From: Acidimicrobiales bacterium
Lineage (GTDB): Bacteria; Actinomycetota; Acidimicrobiia; Acidimicrobiales; RAAP-2
Assembly: GCA_017883075.1 (NCBI GenBank)
Contig: JADGOI010000003.1
Span: 1 to 54,114, forward strand
DNA: 54,114 nucleotides
Direction of reading: 5' to 3'
Notes under the pieces: generated by a model
The model's input: the letters and a program-made list of their open reading frames with translations, nothing else
Databases searched by the model: none
What the model was told of the DNA's origin: nothing
In this document: positions 17,822 through 27,862 of the stretch, piece by piece
Layout: each line of letters begins with the position of its first letter
How positions within the stretch are numbered: position 1 is the first letter of the stretch
Translations under genes and position numbers: made by a program

Positions 17822-18079
17822 CTCGCATATATCTAGGCTCCTGAGTGGCGACCATACACCGGCACCTGGGCGGTTCAAGCGCCACCCGGAAGCCTGGGGC
17901 CCGGTGACTGACCGAGTATCAACTTGGGCCAACCGCAGTTCGGGATAGCATGGTCTCCACGGGTTGCAGGCCCCCCGAGGGACTGACGGCGGGCTGTTGG
18001 CGCTGTCAACCTGCAGGAACCGCCCCGTCGGCTGTCCGCATGCATGTGGACCGAAACGTACGTAGGAGAGTTGTTACTG

Positions 18080-18316
18080 ATGAAGGTCTGGATCGACCAG
18101 GATCTCTGCACCGGAGATGGCCTCTGTGAGGAGATCGCTCCGGCCGTCTTCACTCTGCTGGACGACGGCCTTGCCTATGTGAAGGATGGCAGCGACGTGA
18201 AGAATGAGCCGGGTGGCTCGGCCGGTCTGGCCAGTGTGCCCGCTGATCTCGAGGATGCCGTCGTGGAGGCCTCCGAAGAGTGCCCCGGTGAATGCATCTT
18301 CATCGAACAGAGCTGA
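18080..18316 (+). CDS. Small 3Fe-4S/4Fe-4S ferredoxin
   Basis: MKVWIDQDLCTGDGLCEEIAPAVF ... EECPGECIFIEQS; upstream ggagag RBS. Confidence 0.9.
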   Translation: MKVWIDQDLCTGDGLCEEIAPAVFTLLDDGLAYVKDGSDVKNEPGGSAGLASVPADLEDAVVEASEECPGECIFIEQS

Positions 18317-18563
18317 GTAGTCCGGGGTACCTCACCAAAGAGGCCGTGGCATATCGACACTTCGGATCCAAGCGGGGTCTGGGAGGACCGGCCAGCACAA
18401 GGACGCCCGACAACGCCGATCCGTCCCCTGTTGCCGCCCCCGGTTGATCAAAGGCTCATCCTCGCGTGAGATGGGTAGGTCCGACCAACTTCCGGATGAC
18501 CGGGGTCGCGCCATTTGGTGCACTCGTGGGACCGCACAACGGGGATAGGTCGGAGTCGGTAGA

Positions 18564-19448
18564 TCAGAATTCCGTGGAGACCAATCCGGGCTCGCTGGGA
18601 GACTCGGCATCTCCGGCTGTCTCGTACTTCTTGGCGTTATAAGGGGATCGGTCAGGGTCCGGCACCAACAGTCTCGCGGTGGTGAGAAACCCGGTGTGGC
18701 CCACCATGCGATGGTCAGGTCGGACCGACCGGGTTTCCACATGCCACGTCCGATAGAGCACCTCGACGGTTGCCGCCATGCCGAAAGGGGTGTGGGCGAG
18801 TGCGTTGCGCAGCTGTGATGTCTGGTTGATGGTGGGGAGATAGGAGCAGAGAATGCCCCCCGGACGCATGGCCACTTCCGCGTGGGGCAGCACCCTCCAT
18901 GGTTCCGGAAGATCGAGGACTATCCGGTCGAGGCCCCGTTCGTCGATTCCCTCGTAGATGTCGCGTATCTCTACCCGGTAGGGGGCCTGCTCCCCCACCA
19001 GGGCTTCCACGTTTGTCCGCGCCCGATCGGCAAAGTCTTCTCGCAACTCGTAACCGACCACATCGGCGCCGGCCCGCAACAGGGCCATCGACAACGCCCC
19101 GGACCCTACGCCCGCTTCGAGAACGCTCACGCCGGGGGCAATGTCGGCCAAGACCATGATGGCGGCCAGGTCCTTCGGGTAGATCACCTGGGCGCCGCGA
19201 GGCATCTTCAGCACAACGTCGGCCAAGGTCGGCCGGACCACCAGGAAGCGCCGCCCGGTACTGCCAACAACGGTCGACCCCTCGAACGCACCGATCAGGT
19301 GATCGTGGGCGATGATGCCCATGTGGGTATGGAACGAGGTCCCCGCCCGCAGGGTGATCAGATACTGACGCTCTTTGGCATCGACCAATAGCACCCGCTC
19401 GCCTTCCACAAGAATCGACCGCCCGTCGTCGCTGCCCACCGTTGTCAA
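18564..19448 (-). CDS. trmI: tRNA (adenine-N1)-methyltransferase TrmI
   Basis: GTSFHTHMGIIAHDHLIG, IYPKDLAAIMVLADIAPGVSVLEAGVGSGALSMALLRA, IRDIYEGI. Confidence 0.94.
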   Translation of the reverse strand: MTTVGSDDGRSILVEGERVLLVDAKERQYLITLRAGTSFHTHMGIIAHDHLIGAFEGSTVVGSTGRRFLVVRPTLADVVLKMPRGAQVIYPKDLAAIMVLADIAPGVSVLEAGVGSGALSMALLRAGADVVGYELREDFADRARTNVEALVGEQAPYRVEIRDIYEGIDERGLDRIVLDLPEPWRVLPHAEVAMRPGGILCSYLPTINQTSQLRNALAHTPFGMAATVEVLYRTWHVETRSVRPDHRMVGHTGFLTTARLLVPDPDRSPYNAKKYETAGDAESPSEPGLVSTEF

Positions 19449-19660
19449 TCGCCGGACAGCTTGGCGTCGCCAGGGTTCCTGGTCTCCACCACCAGCCGTT
19501 CACCGGGAAGCAGAACCGTCCGGTAGATGACGTCATCGTCGCGTCGGCGGGCGCGGATCAGCAACCAGGCTGATGCCCCGATCACGAACCACACCGGATG
19601 TTCACCGCGAAAGCCGCGGCGGAATCCGTTCTTCAGGAAATAGCGAAGGAGGCGGTCCAC
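19445..19660 (-). CDS. Small hypothetical protein with one TM-like segment
   Basis: VDRLLRYFLKNGFRRGFRGEHPVWFVIGASAWLLIRARRRDDDVIYRTVLLPGERLVVETRN; GTG start inferred; overlaps trmI start. Confidence 0.65.
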   Translation of the reverse strand: MDRLLRYFLKNGFRRGFRGEHPVWFVIGASAWLLIRARRRDDDVIYRTVLLPGERLVVETRNPGDAKLSGD

Positions 19661-19664
19661 GTCT

Positions 19665-19877
19665 TCAGATTCGCCGGACCTCGACCACTGCCGACCGACT
19701 GCGGCCACGTCGCCGACCGGCCATATAGGCGATGACGACCACCACCACTGCGGATGCAATTCCGACAGCCAACAGTTTGGACCGGGCAGATTCAACTTCG
19801 GTGGCAACCTCGCCATTGAGCTCGCGGAAGCGTGCTTCTATGTCGGCGCGGGTGATGGTTGAGCTTTCGGGGCTCAT
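19665..19877 (-). CDS. Small membrane protein, hypothetical
   Basis: LLAVGIASAVVVVVIAYMAGRRRGRSR TM helix plus basic tail; in tandem with neighbours. Confidence 0.7.
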   Translation of the reverse strand: MSPESSTITRADIEARFRELNGEVATEVESARSKLLAVGIASAVVVVVIAYMAGRRRGRSRSAVVEVRRI

Positions 19878-20239
19878 GCGGTCTCCTTGTGTCGTTCAAC
19901 CTGTCGCTTGCCCTGTCCCCGGCTGATGGCAGCCACCGCCGCCGAGGCGACCGCCAACACGAACACTGTGCAGATCAGGTAAGGGGCCCACGACCAGTTG
20001 CCGGTAAACGTGCTTCCCGTCTCGCCCTGGAGCAGGCGGAGGAATCCCACGGTCAGGATCACCAGGCCGATCCCCAATGCCACCGATCCGGCCACACCGA
20101 ACACGATGAACCGTCCCAGGCCTTTCAACGGCTGGAGGGTCTCCTGCTTGACGTAATCGACGACCAACTGGAGGGTGTCGCCCCCCATCGCCTGGATCCG
20201 TCCGCTCCCCTTGTCGTTCTCCTTACGGCCTCTGGTCAC
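19874..20239 (-). CDS. Phage-holin-X-like two-TM membrane protein
   Basis: VKQETLQPLKGLGRFIVFGVAGSVALGIGLVILTVGFLRLLQ ... WAPYLICTVFVLAVASAAVAAI. Confidence 0.7.
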   Translation of the reverse strand: MTRGRKENDKGSGRIQAMGGDTLQLVVDYVKQETLQPLKGLGRFIVFGVAGSVALGIGLVILTVGFLRLLQGETGSTFTGNWSWAPYLICTVFVLAVASAAVAAISRGQGKRQVERHKETA

Positions 20240-20389
20240 GGTCCTCCTCCATTGGTCTCATCGTCCCTCGAACCATCGCCGTCCCGAGGGTGCCGCTCTA
20301 CGCAACTATACGCAAAGCGACATGCCGCCTTGAGATTCGGCAACGTACCACGGCGTGCGGCAAGCCGCTGGGGCCCAGAGGCACCGGAA

Positions 20390-21400
20390 CTATGAGGACC
20401 CGTCCTCGACAAGCGGCAGGGTGCGGGCCTCGGCGTCCAACTGATGGGCGGCACCGCCACTCTCCCACCGCACGGAAACCGCCGCGGGTGGGGTCACCCG
20501 CCGATGGAGGGTGGCCAGGGCCACCGGTGAACCGAAAAGGGGAGACCAGGCCACCGAGGTCAGGTGGCCGACCTCGTGCTCACCATCAGGGGTCCACACC
20601 TCCGCCCCAAGCGGAGGAAGATCACCGCGGCCACTCCCGCTTTCACCCGACTCGGAAGCGATCACCAGACCGGCCAGCTTCCGGGCGACCTTCGAACCCC
20701 GGGAGTCGAGGCGGGCCACCAGCTCCTGACCGGTGAAGCATCCCTTGGTGAACGACACCGCCCTTTCCACCAGCCCGACTTCCGCGGCGATGGTCGAATC
20801 GTTGATCTCGCGCCCGTTGAGGGGAAGCCCGGCTTCGATGCGTACCGCTTCCCAGGCGCCGTCACTGCATCGCACCACCCCTTCCCCCACCCAGGCGTCG
20901 GGCGTTCCTCCACCTGCGGTGGCCGGGCCCAGCAGGTCGAAGCCCGAGAAACCGGGCCAGGCGACAGGGATGCGCAGCACCGACGGATCGCCGGCCACGG
21001 CCGCAGTCATCACCTTGGTCGGGTCGGCGCCGGGGCCGCGCACGGCCATGCACTCCCATTCGAGCAATTCCAACTCCACCTTGACCCGAAGGCGGAACCG
21101 CTCCAACCGGGTCTTCACCGTCTCGCCGAATCCGCCGTCGGTGTCGATGACGAATTGGTCGTCCCCTGTGCGATTCACCCTTACGAACGCTTCCATCTTC
21201 CCCTGGGGGCTGAGAAGCAGCGCCTCGGCTGTGCCTCCCACGGCCAGACCGGCCACGTCCTGGCTGCACTGTCCTTGTAGGTAATCCACCGCATCCGGCC
21301 CCGCCAACCGCACGATGTCGCGGTCGATCCGGTGGGCGGCCACCGAGGTACGCAAGGCGGCGTATCCGATTGCCAACGTTTCATCCGGAGCCGCACTCAT
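20390..21400 (-). CDS. ygfZ: Folate-binding YgfZ/GcvT-like protein
   Basis: KGCFTGQELVARLDSRG signature; DYLQGQCSQDV. Confidence 0.92.
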   Translation of the reverse strand: MSAAPDETLAIGYAALRTSVAAHRIDRDIVRLAGPDAVDYLQGQCSQDVAGLAVGGTAEALLLSPQGKMEAFVRVNRTGDDQFVIDTDGGFGETVKTRLERFRLRVKVELELLEWECMAVRGPGADPTKVMTAAVAGDPSVLRIPVAWPGFSGFDLLGPATAGGGTPDAWVGEGVVRCSDGAWEAVRIEAGLPLNGREINDSTIAAEVGLVERAVSFTKGCFTGQELVARLDSRGSKVARKLAGLVIASESGESGSGRGDLPPLGAEVWTPDGEHEVGHLTSVAWSPLFGSPVALATLHRRVTPPAAVSVRWESGGAAHQLDAEARTLPLVEDGSS

Positions 21401-22983
21401 CGATCAGCACCCGTTCCGCTCACTGCCCCGGTCGACGGCGTCCCCCCGGTCGATGCCGACGCCCTGGTCATGGCCACCGCCGAGAGCATGGCTGCCGCCT
21501 TGTGGGCGCACTCGGCATTCTCCGACGCCGGGTCACTGTCCGCCACGATCCCCGCGCCGGCCTGGACCGAGGCACGACCATCGGGATCCACGGTCATGGT
21601 GCGAATGGCTATGGCAGTGTCGAGATTCCCCGAGAAGTCGAGATACCCGACCACTCCCCCGTAGATCCCCCGCTTGGTCGGCTCGAGGTCATCGATGATC
21701 TGCATGGCCCTCACCTTGGGGGCCCCGGAGAGGGTGCCGGCCGGCAATGTCGCGCGCAGCACGTCGATGGGCCCTTTGCCCGGAGCCAGGCTCCCCGAGA
21801 CCTGAGAGGTGAGATGCATGATGTGGCTGTAGCACTCCACCACCATCATCTCGTCGAGATGCTCGGTCCCGAACGACACCACCCGCCCCACGTCGTTGCG
21901 GGCCAGATCCACCAGCATCACGTGTTCGGCCACTTCCTTCGGATCTTCCGCCAGCTCACCCTGGAGGCGCAGGTCCTCCTCTGGGCTCCGGCCCCGGGGT
22001 CGCGATCCGGCGATGGGCCGGGACGTCACTGTTCCGTCCCGGAGACGCACCATGGGTTCGGGGGAGGCACCCACCACCGTGACCTCGGGGAATCGGAGGA
22101 AATACAGATAGGGACTCGGGTTGACCAGTCGGAGCACCCGGTAGACGTCGAAGGGGTCGACCCCCAGGCACGGGAGATCGAAACGTTGCGACAGCACGAC
22201 CTGGAACACGTCCCCGGCGGTGACGTGTTCCTTGGCCACCCGCACTGCATCTTCGTAGAGACTGTCCGACATGGTGCGCTCTACGTCGGTAGGCGCACCG
22301 GTTCTTGTCGGCAGGAGACGAGGCGGTTCGTCGAGCGGACGGAAGCAGTCAGCCGCGAGTTCGTCCAAACGCCCCTGGGCGGCGGCATGAGCCGTGTCCA
22401 TTTCGTCGACGCCCCACGTAGGATCGATCACGACGTTGTCAATGAGGACCACCCGCTGGCGCCAGTGGTCGAAGGCCGCCAGCTGGCCGATGACGGCCAG
22501 GATGGCATCGGGGTGGCCCAGATCGTCCCTGGGGGTGTCGGGGAGGTGCTCGACCTCGCGCACTACGTCATAGCCCAGGTACCCGACCAACCCGGCGTGG
22601 AGAGGGGGTAGATCGGGGAGCTCGGGTGATTCGAAGGCGTTGAGGATCGCCTCCATGGCCACGAGCACACCCCTGTCCCCGGTGACCGCGTTGTCGGTCA
22701 CCGCGTCGAGGTCGAGGGGGCCGGCGGTAGTGACCGCGTCACCCACCGCGGTGACGGTGGCCAGAGGATTGCGGCCCACAAAGGAGTAGCGACCCCATCG
22801 TTCTCCCCCCTCCACCGATTCGAGCAAGAACCCGACGTTGTCACCGGTGCCCACGATCTGGAGGAATGCCCCCACCGGGGTGATGGTGTCGGCGATCAGT
22901 TCCCGCCACACCGGGACAATCCGGTGTTTGCCCGCCAACGACCGGAATCCGGCCTCACCCGGCCCGGAGCCAGTGTCGGTCAT
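21397..22983 (-). CDS. trpE: Anthranilate synthase component I
   Basis: [69 protein letters not shown]. Confidence 0.95.
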   Translation of the reverse strand: MTDTGSGPGEAGFRSLAGKHRIVPVWRELIADTITPVGAFLQIVGTGDNVGFLLESVEGGERWGRYSFVGRNPLATVTAVGDAVTTAGPLDLDAVTDNAVTGDRGVLVAMEAILNAFESPELPDLPPLHAGLVGYLGYDVVREVEHLPDTPRDDLGHPDAILAVIGQLAAFDHWRQRVVLIDNVVIDPTWGVDEMDTAHAAAQGRLDELAADCFRPLDEPPRLLPTRTGAPTDVERTMSDSLYEDAVRVAKEHVTAGDVFQVVLSQRFDLPCLGVDPFDVYRVLRLVNPSPYLYFLRFPEVTVVGASPEPMVRLRDGTVTSRPIAGSRPRGRSPEEDLRLQGELAEDPKEVAEHVMLVDLARNDVGRVVSFGTEHLDEMMVVECYSHIMHLTSQVSGSLAPGKGPIDVLRATLPAGTLSGAPKVRAMQIIDDLEPTKRGIYGGVVGYLDFSGNLDTAIAIRTMTVDPDGRASVQAGAGIVADSDPASENAECAHKAAAMLSAVAMTRASASTGGTPSTGAVSGTGADR

Positions 22984-23375
22984 GCGTCCGCGGATGGATC
23001 GCCGAAGGATCGGTAGAAACAGGTGCGGTTGCCGGTGTGGCAGGCACCCTTTCCCTCCTGGTCGACCACGATGAGCAAGGTGTCGCCGTCACAGTCGTAG
23101 CTGAGGCTACGCACGTACTGGCGATCGCCGGAAGTCTCGCCCTTGCACCAATACTCCTTGCGGCTCCGGCTCCAGAACCACGTACGCCCGGTCTCGAGCG
23201 TCCTCCTCAGCGAATCCTCATTCATCCACGCCAGCATGAGCACGGCATGGTCGGAGGCATCCTGGACGATGGCCGGCACCAGGCCGTCGGCGTCGTAGGC
23301 CACCTCGGCCAGCTCTGCGGAGGTGAACGGAATGGGAGTGGCAATGGATTTGGACTGCTGCTCGGTGGTACTCAC
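22980..23375 (-). CDS. hisI: Phosphoribosyl-AMP cyclohydrolase
   Basis: [60 protein letters not shown]. Confidence 0.96.
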   Translation of the reverse strand: MSTTEQQSKSIATPIPFTSAELAEVAYDADGLVPAIVQDASDHAVLMLAWMNEDSLRRTLETGRTWFWSRSRKEYWCKGETSGDRQYVRSLSYDCDGDTLLIVVDQEGKGACHTGNRTCFYRSFGDPSADA

Positions 23376-23417
23376 AAGACGTACTCCCTGGATCTGGGCA
23401 TTGTGGTCAATCGTCGT

Positions 23418-23789
23418 TCAGAGATAGAGGCCGGTGCCGCTGTCGATGCGGGTGGAGGCCACTGCGTGAATGTCCCGCTCTCGCAGAATGACGTACTCGT
23501 CTCCCTGCACCTCGACTTCGAACCGGTCCTCCGGATTGAACAACACGTTGTCCCCCACCTTGATGGTCCGGACATGGGGACCGACGGCCACCGCTTCGGC
23601 CCACGCCAATCGGCGGGATACCTGGGCAGTGGCGGGAATCAAGATCCCTGACCGGGACCGGCGCTCCCCCTCGGCCTGCCCCATCTGGACCAATACGCGG
23701 TCGGCCAGCACGGTGATGGGTTGTTTGGGCCCGTCTCCCGCGCCATCGCGGCTGATGTCCGGTGTCACTCTGGTCGCGGTAGCCACCAC
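23418..23789 (-). CDS. GroES/Cpn10-like protein
   Basis: ITVLADRVLVQM, RSRSGILIPATAQ (mobile-loop position), KVGDNVLFNPED, EYVILRERDIHAV. Confidence 0.85.
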   Translation of the reverse strand: MVATATRVTPDISRDGAGDGPKQPITVLADRVLVQMGQAEGERRSRSGILIPATAQVSRRLAWAEAVAVGPHVRTIKVGDNVLFNPEDRFEVEVQGDEYVILRERDIHAVASTRIDSGTGLYL

Positions 23790-23841
23790 CCCAGGCTACC
23801 AACGCCGGCCGGGATGCCCTTCCCGGCCTCCCGGGTGACCT

Positions 23842-24642
23842 TCACGCCGGGCGGACAGCCACGCCGGCCGCGGCCAGGTGATCCTTGGCCTCCCCCACCG
23901 TGAACTCGCCCAGATGGAAGATCGACGCGGCCAGGACGGCGTCGGCCGCACCTTCGACGGCTCCGGCCACCAGGTGATCGAGCTCCCCTACCCCTCCCGA
24001 GGCGATCAGGGGCACCGGGCAACAATCGGAGATTCGCCGGGTGAGGTCGATGTCGAATCCATCCCGGGTGCCATCACGGTCCATCGAGGTGAGAAGGATC
24101 TCACCGGCGCCGATGGTTGCGCACCGTTCCGCCCAATGGACCGCGTCGATGCCGGTGGAAGTGCGCCCTCCATGGGTGAACACTTCCCAGGCCACACCTT
24201 CACCTTCACCTTCACCTTCACCTTCACCATCCGCAGCTGGGCGGCGGCGGGCATCGATGGCCACCACCACGCACTGGGCACCGAACTCCGTGGCGATTTC
24301 GGTGATCAGCTCCGGTCGCTCCACCGCCGCGGTGTTGATGCCCACCTTGTCGGCACCGGCCCGCAACAACCGGCGGGCATCTTCGACCGACCGGACGCCG
24401 CCGCCCACCGTGAAGGGGATGAATACCTGCTCGGCGGTGCGGGAGACAACGTCGACCATGGTCTGGCGGTGGTCCGAGGACGCGGTGATGTCGAGGAAGA
24501 CCAGCTCGTCGGCCCCCTGGGCGTTGTAGCGGGCAGCCATCTCCACCGGGTCGCCGGCGTCGACCAGATCGACGAATTGGATGCCTTTGACGACGCGCCC
24601 GGCGTCCACGTCGAGACACGGGATGACTCTCACCGTGCGCAT
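23842..24642 (-). CDS. hisF: Imidazole glycerol phosphate synthase cyclase subunit
   Basis: [65 protein letters not shown]; start 24642 overlaps hisA end. Confidence 0.96.
   Translation of the reverse strand: MRTVRVIPCLDVDAGRVVKGIQFVDLVDAGDPVEMAARYNAQGADELVFLDITASSDHRQTMVDVVSRTAEQVFIPFTVGGGVRSVEDARRLLRAGADKVGINTAAVERPELITEIATEFGAQCVVVAIDARRRPAADGEGEGEGEGEGVAWEVFTHGGRTSTGIDAVHWAERCATIGAGEILLTSMDRDGTRDGFDIDLTRRISDCCPVPLIASGGVGELDHLVAGAVEGAADAVLAASIFHLGEFTVGEAKDHLAAAGVAVRPA
24195..24228. repeat. Hexanucleotide microsatellite (cacctt)~5.7 inside hisF, encoding (GE)5G
   Basis: caccttcaccttcaccttcaccttcaccttcacc; minus-strand translation [18 protein letters not shown]. Confidence 0.95.
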
Positions 24643-25385
24643 GCCGCCACCCCTTCTTCTACGGTCATGTAGCCGTCGACCAGGGCCTTGCCGCAAATCG
24701 CACCGGCAAGGTGCCGCTTGAAGCCTCCCGGCCGTGCCGACATGGTGGCCAGTGCCCGGATGTCCTCCACCGAGCCGATCCCGCCCGACGCGATCACCGG
24801 AAGCGCTGTCGCCTCCAGGACCGCGGCCAGGCCGGCCAGGTCAGGGCCTTGCAGCATTCCGTCCCGATCGATGGCGGTCACGATCACCGCGGACAGATCG
24901 ACCTGGGCGAGCTCTTCGAGCAGGTCGGCCAGGATGCGACCACTCCGCTCTTCCCAGCCTCGGATGGCGACCTCGGCCCGGCCTTCGGCATCGACCCGGT
25001 AGTCGAGGCCCACAGCGATCCGCCCCGGGTGGCGGGCGGCGGAACGGAGGGCGAGCCCGGGGTCATCGAGCACGGCGCTGCCGAGGATGACCCGGGCGAC
25101 ACCGCCGGACAACAGCTCGTCGATGTCCTCGTCGGTTCGCACTCCCCCACCGGTCTCCACGGGAACGTCCACCGCCGCGGCGATGGCCAGCACGGTGCTC
25201 CGGTTGACCGGACTGCCGGTTCGGGCTGCGTCCAGATCGACCACGTGGAGCCAGGGGGCACCAGCATCGGTGAAGGAACGGGCCAGAACCAGCGGGTCCC
25301 CGTAGTCACTCTGTCGGTCGAAATCCCCCTGGACCAACCGCACCGCCGCGCCGTCCCGGATGTCGATGGCCGGATAGAGGTCCAC
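24630..25385 (-). CDS. hisA: ProFAR isomerase HisA/PriA-like
   Basis: [69 protein letters not shown]. Confidence 0.95.
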   Translation of the reverse strand: MDLYPAIDIRDGAAVRLVQGDFDRQSDYGDPLVLARSFTDAGAPWLHVVDLDAARTGSPVNRSTVLAIAAAVDVPVETGGGVRTDEDIDELLSGGVARVILGSAVLDDPGLALRSAARHPGRIAVGLDYRVDAEGRAEVAIRGWEERSGRILADLLEELAQVDLSAVIVTAIDRDGMLQGPDLAGLAAVLEATALPVIASGGIGSVEDIRALATMSARPGGFKRHLAGAICGKALVDGYMTVEEGVAACAR

Positions 25386-26056
25386 TACGAACCCGTGCCC
25401 GACGGAGCCGGCCGACCGGTCACCGGGCGGGCCGAGACCCCCGGCCCGGCGCCTGCAACTTCGCGCGCGAAGTTCCCCAGAATGCCGAGCCCGACCGAAC
25501 CGGACTTCTCGGGGTGGAACTGGGTACCCCAGAGCGGACCCCGCTCCGCCGAGGCAGTGATCGGGCCGCCGTAGTCACAGGTGGAGGTGGTGTCGGAGGT
25601 CATCTCCGGGGCAAAGGAGTGCACGAAGTAGACCCAGGCTGGGTCGGGTGTCCCGGCCAAGAGACCGGATTCGCGGTCGGCTACCCGGTCGAGCACGTTC
25701 CACTGCATCTGGGGGTGCTTGACCCCTCGGGGCAGGGCTCGAACCATCCCGGGGAGCACCCCGAGACCCGGCTGGTCGGGATCTTCCTCCGAGCCCTCGT
25801 AGAGCAGTTGGAACCCTATGCAGATTCCCAAGAAGGGCGTGCCCCGGGCAATGGCGTCGAGGGCCGCAGATTCGAGTCCGCTATCACGAAGTGCTCGTGC
25901 ACACGGGCCGAACGACCCAACCCCGGGCAGCACCACGCCATCGGCGTCGGCCACCCGGGCGGGGTCACTGACCAGACGAGCGTCGGACCCCACATGCTGA
26001 AGTGCCTTTTCGGCGGAACGCAGGTTGCCGATGCCGTAGTCGAGGACAGCAATCAC
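25385..26056 (-). CDS. hisH: Imidazole glycerol phosphate synthase glutamine amidotransferase subunit
   Basis: MIAVLDYGIGNLRSAEKALQHVG, LGICIGFQLLYEGSEED, WGTQFHPEKSG. Confidence 0.96.
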   Translation of the reverse strand: MIAVLDYGIGNLRSAEKALQHVGSDARLVSDPARVADADGVVLPGVGSFGPCARALRDSGLESAALDAIARGTPFLGICIGFQLLYEGSEEDPDQPGLGVLPGMVRALPRGVKHPQMQWNVLDRVADRESGLLAGTPDPAWVYFVHSFAPEMTSDTTSTCDYGGPITASAERGPLWGTQFHPEKSGSVGLGILGNFAREVAGAGPGVSARPVTGRPAPSGTGS

Positions 26057-26099
26057 GAGTCAGTCGGGCCACCACGACCCAGGGCAAACGGCCCGGAGG

Positions 26100-26744
26100 T
26101 CACAGGGTCCCCTTGGTGGAAGGAATGCCGCCACCTTCTTGGCGAACGGCATCACGCAGGGCGCGTGCCACCCCTTTGAAAGAGGCCTCGATGATGTGGT
26201 GGGCGTTCTTCCCGGTGCGAAGGCGGATGTGGAGGGTGATCCCGGCGGCGGTGGCGAACGCCCGCCAGAACTCCTCAGCCAACTGCGGGTCGAACGGTGG
26301 GGTGCCCAGGGCGATCACATCAGGGGCGAAGTCGACGTCGTACGTGAGGAACGGGCGCCCCGACAGGTCGAGAGCGACCTCGACCAACGCCTCGTCCAGG
26401 GGAAGGTTGATCGATCCGAACCGTCGGATGCCGGCCTTGTCTCCCAGCGCCTCGGCCAGAACTTCCCCGAGGGTGATGCCCACGTCTTCCACGGTGTGGT
26501 GGGCATCGACCTCGAGGTCCCCCCGGGCCGCCACGGTGAGGTCGAAACCGCCGTGTTTGCCGAGTTGGCTGACCATGTGGTCGAAGAAGGGCAGGCCGGT
26601 GGTGACCGCTGTGGACCCGGTGCCATCGATGTCCAAGGTGACCTCGATGGAGGTCTCCTTGGTGGCGCGACTGGTGGACGCGGTCCGATGGGCAGGCGTC
26701 CCGGTAGTCGTGGCGGCGGTGTCAGTCGGTCTGGTGTCGGTCAT
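26100..26744 (-). CDS. hisB: Imidazoleglycerol-phosphate dehydratase
   Basis: TGLPFFDHMVSQLGKHGGFDLTVAARGDLEVDAHHTVEDVGITLGE; NAHHIIEASFKGVARALRDAV. Confidence 0.97.
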   Translation of the reverse strand: MTDTRPTDTAATTTGTPAHRTASTSRATKETSIEVTLDIDGTGSTAVTTGLPFFDHMVSQLGKHGGFDLTVAARGDLEVDAHHTVEDVGITLGEVLAEALGDKAGIRRFGSINLPLDEALVEVALDLSGRPFLTYDVDFAPDVIALGTPPFDPQLAEEFWRAFATAAGITLHIRLRTGKNAHHIIEASFKGVARALRDAVRQEGGGIPSTKGTL

Positions 26745-27862
26745 CGCAAGCTCTCGTTCAGGGCCTCCAAGAATCGGTCATTCTCGCCAGGCAGGCCGAC
26801 TGTCACCCGAAGGCACCCGGTGACGCCCGGCCACTCCGAACAGTCTCGCACGAGCACCGACTTGTCGAGAAGGTCGGTCCACACCTGGCGGGCCGATCGC
26901 TTGATTGGCCGGAACAGGATGAAATTGGCTTCGGACGGCCATGTCTCCACCGGCAGTCCGGCCAGTGCGGCGGCGATGCGCCCGCGTTCCTCGGTCAACA
27001 TGGCAACCCGGGTCTCCATCTCGCTGACATAGTCAAGGGCCAGACGCCCGGCCAGTTGCTTGGCGGCGTCGAGATGGTAGGGAAGCGCCACCAGTTCACA
27101 CGCCTCCACCACTTCGGGCGTGGCGACCAGGTAGCCGAGTCGGGCGCCGGCCATGGACCAGGTTTTCGAGAACGTTCGCACCACCACCGTGCGGGCCGCT
27201 CCGGCAGAGGCACCCCGCAGGATGTCGAGCGCGCTCGATGGCGCGAACTGGCCGTAGGCCTCATCCACCACCACCAGGCCTGGTGCCCGGGCGACCACCG
27301 ATTCGATCATCTCGGGCGGGTCGGCACGGCCGGTCGGGTTGTTCGGCGAGCACAGGAAGGTGATCACCGGTTGGTGGGCATCGAGAACTCTGCCCACTTC
27401 GTCGGGATCGAGACGGAAATCATCGGTCCGGCGGCCGGCCGCCACCGTGGTCCCGGTGGTACGGGCGATTTGGCCATGCAGGGTGTAGGTGGGCTCGAAG
27501 AGCGCCACCGTTCGCCCTGGACCGCCGTAGGCCAGCATCAAGGACTGGAGCACCTCGTTGGAGCCGTTGGCACAGAAGATCTGGGAAAGGTCGACCCCGT
27601 GGCTTTCGGCCAGCGCCTCACGCAGTGCCACCGCTTCGCGATCCGGATACCGGTTGAAGTCGAGGTGAGCCAGTTCGCTCTGGAACGCTTGGAGCCAGGC
27701 ATCGGGAGGCGGCAAGGGTGATTCATTGGTGTTGAGCCGCACCTCGACGTCGATCTGCGGCGAGTGGTAGCCGGTGAGCGCCACCAGATCGGGACGGACG
27801 GCGGGCATGCCGACGGGTGCGCCAGTGTCATTGCCGACTCCGTCGGCAGTCAGGTCGGCCAT
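26741..27862 (-). CDS. hisC: Histidinol-phosphate aminotransferase
   Basis: LNTNESPLPPP, FCANGSNEVLQ, NNPTGR, VVDEAYGQF, RTFSKTWSMAGARLGYLVA. Confidence 0.95.
   Translation of the reverse strand: MADLTADGVGNDTGAPVGMPAVRPDLVALTGYHSPQIDVEVRLNTNESPLPPPDAWLQAFQSELAHLDFNRYPDREAVALREALAESHGVDLSQIFCANGSNEVLQSLMLAYGGPGRTVALFEPTYTLHGQIARTTGTTVAAGRRTDDFRLDPDEVGRVLDAHQPVITFLCSPNNPTGRADPPEMIESVVARAPGLVVVDEAYGQFAPSSALDILRGASAGAARTVVVRTFSKTWSMAGARLGYLVATPEVVEACELVALPYHLDAAKQLAGRLALDYVSEMETRVAMLTEERGRIAAALAGLPVETWPSEANFILFRPIKRSARQVWTDLLDKSVLVRDCSEWPGVTGCLRVTVGLPGENDRFLEALNESLR

Noticed and set aside
18332-18742. 136-aa minus-strand ORF next to ferredoxin
   Set aside because: Overlaps trmI in another frame and has no protein-like features.
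19874-20239. Prophage remnant suggested by the holin-like protein
   Set aside because: No other phage genes, integrase or att-like repeats; surrounding genes are core metabolism.
21370-22611. 413-aa plus-strand ORF opposite trpE
   Set aside because: Antisense shadow; trpE is unambiguous.
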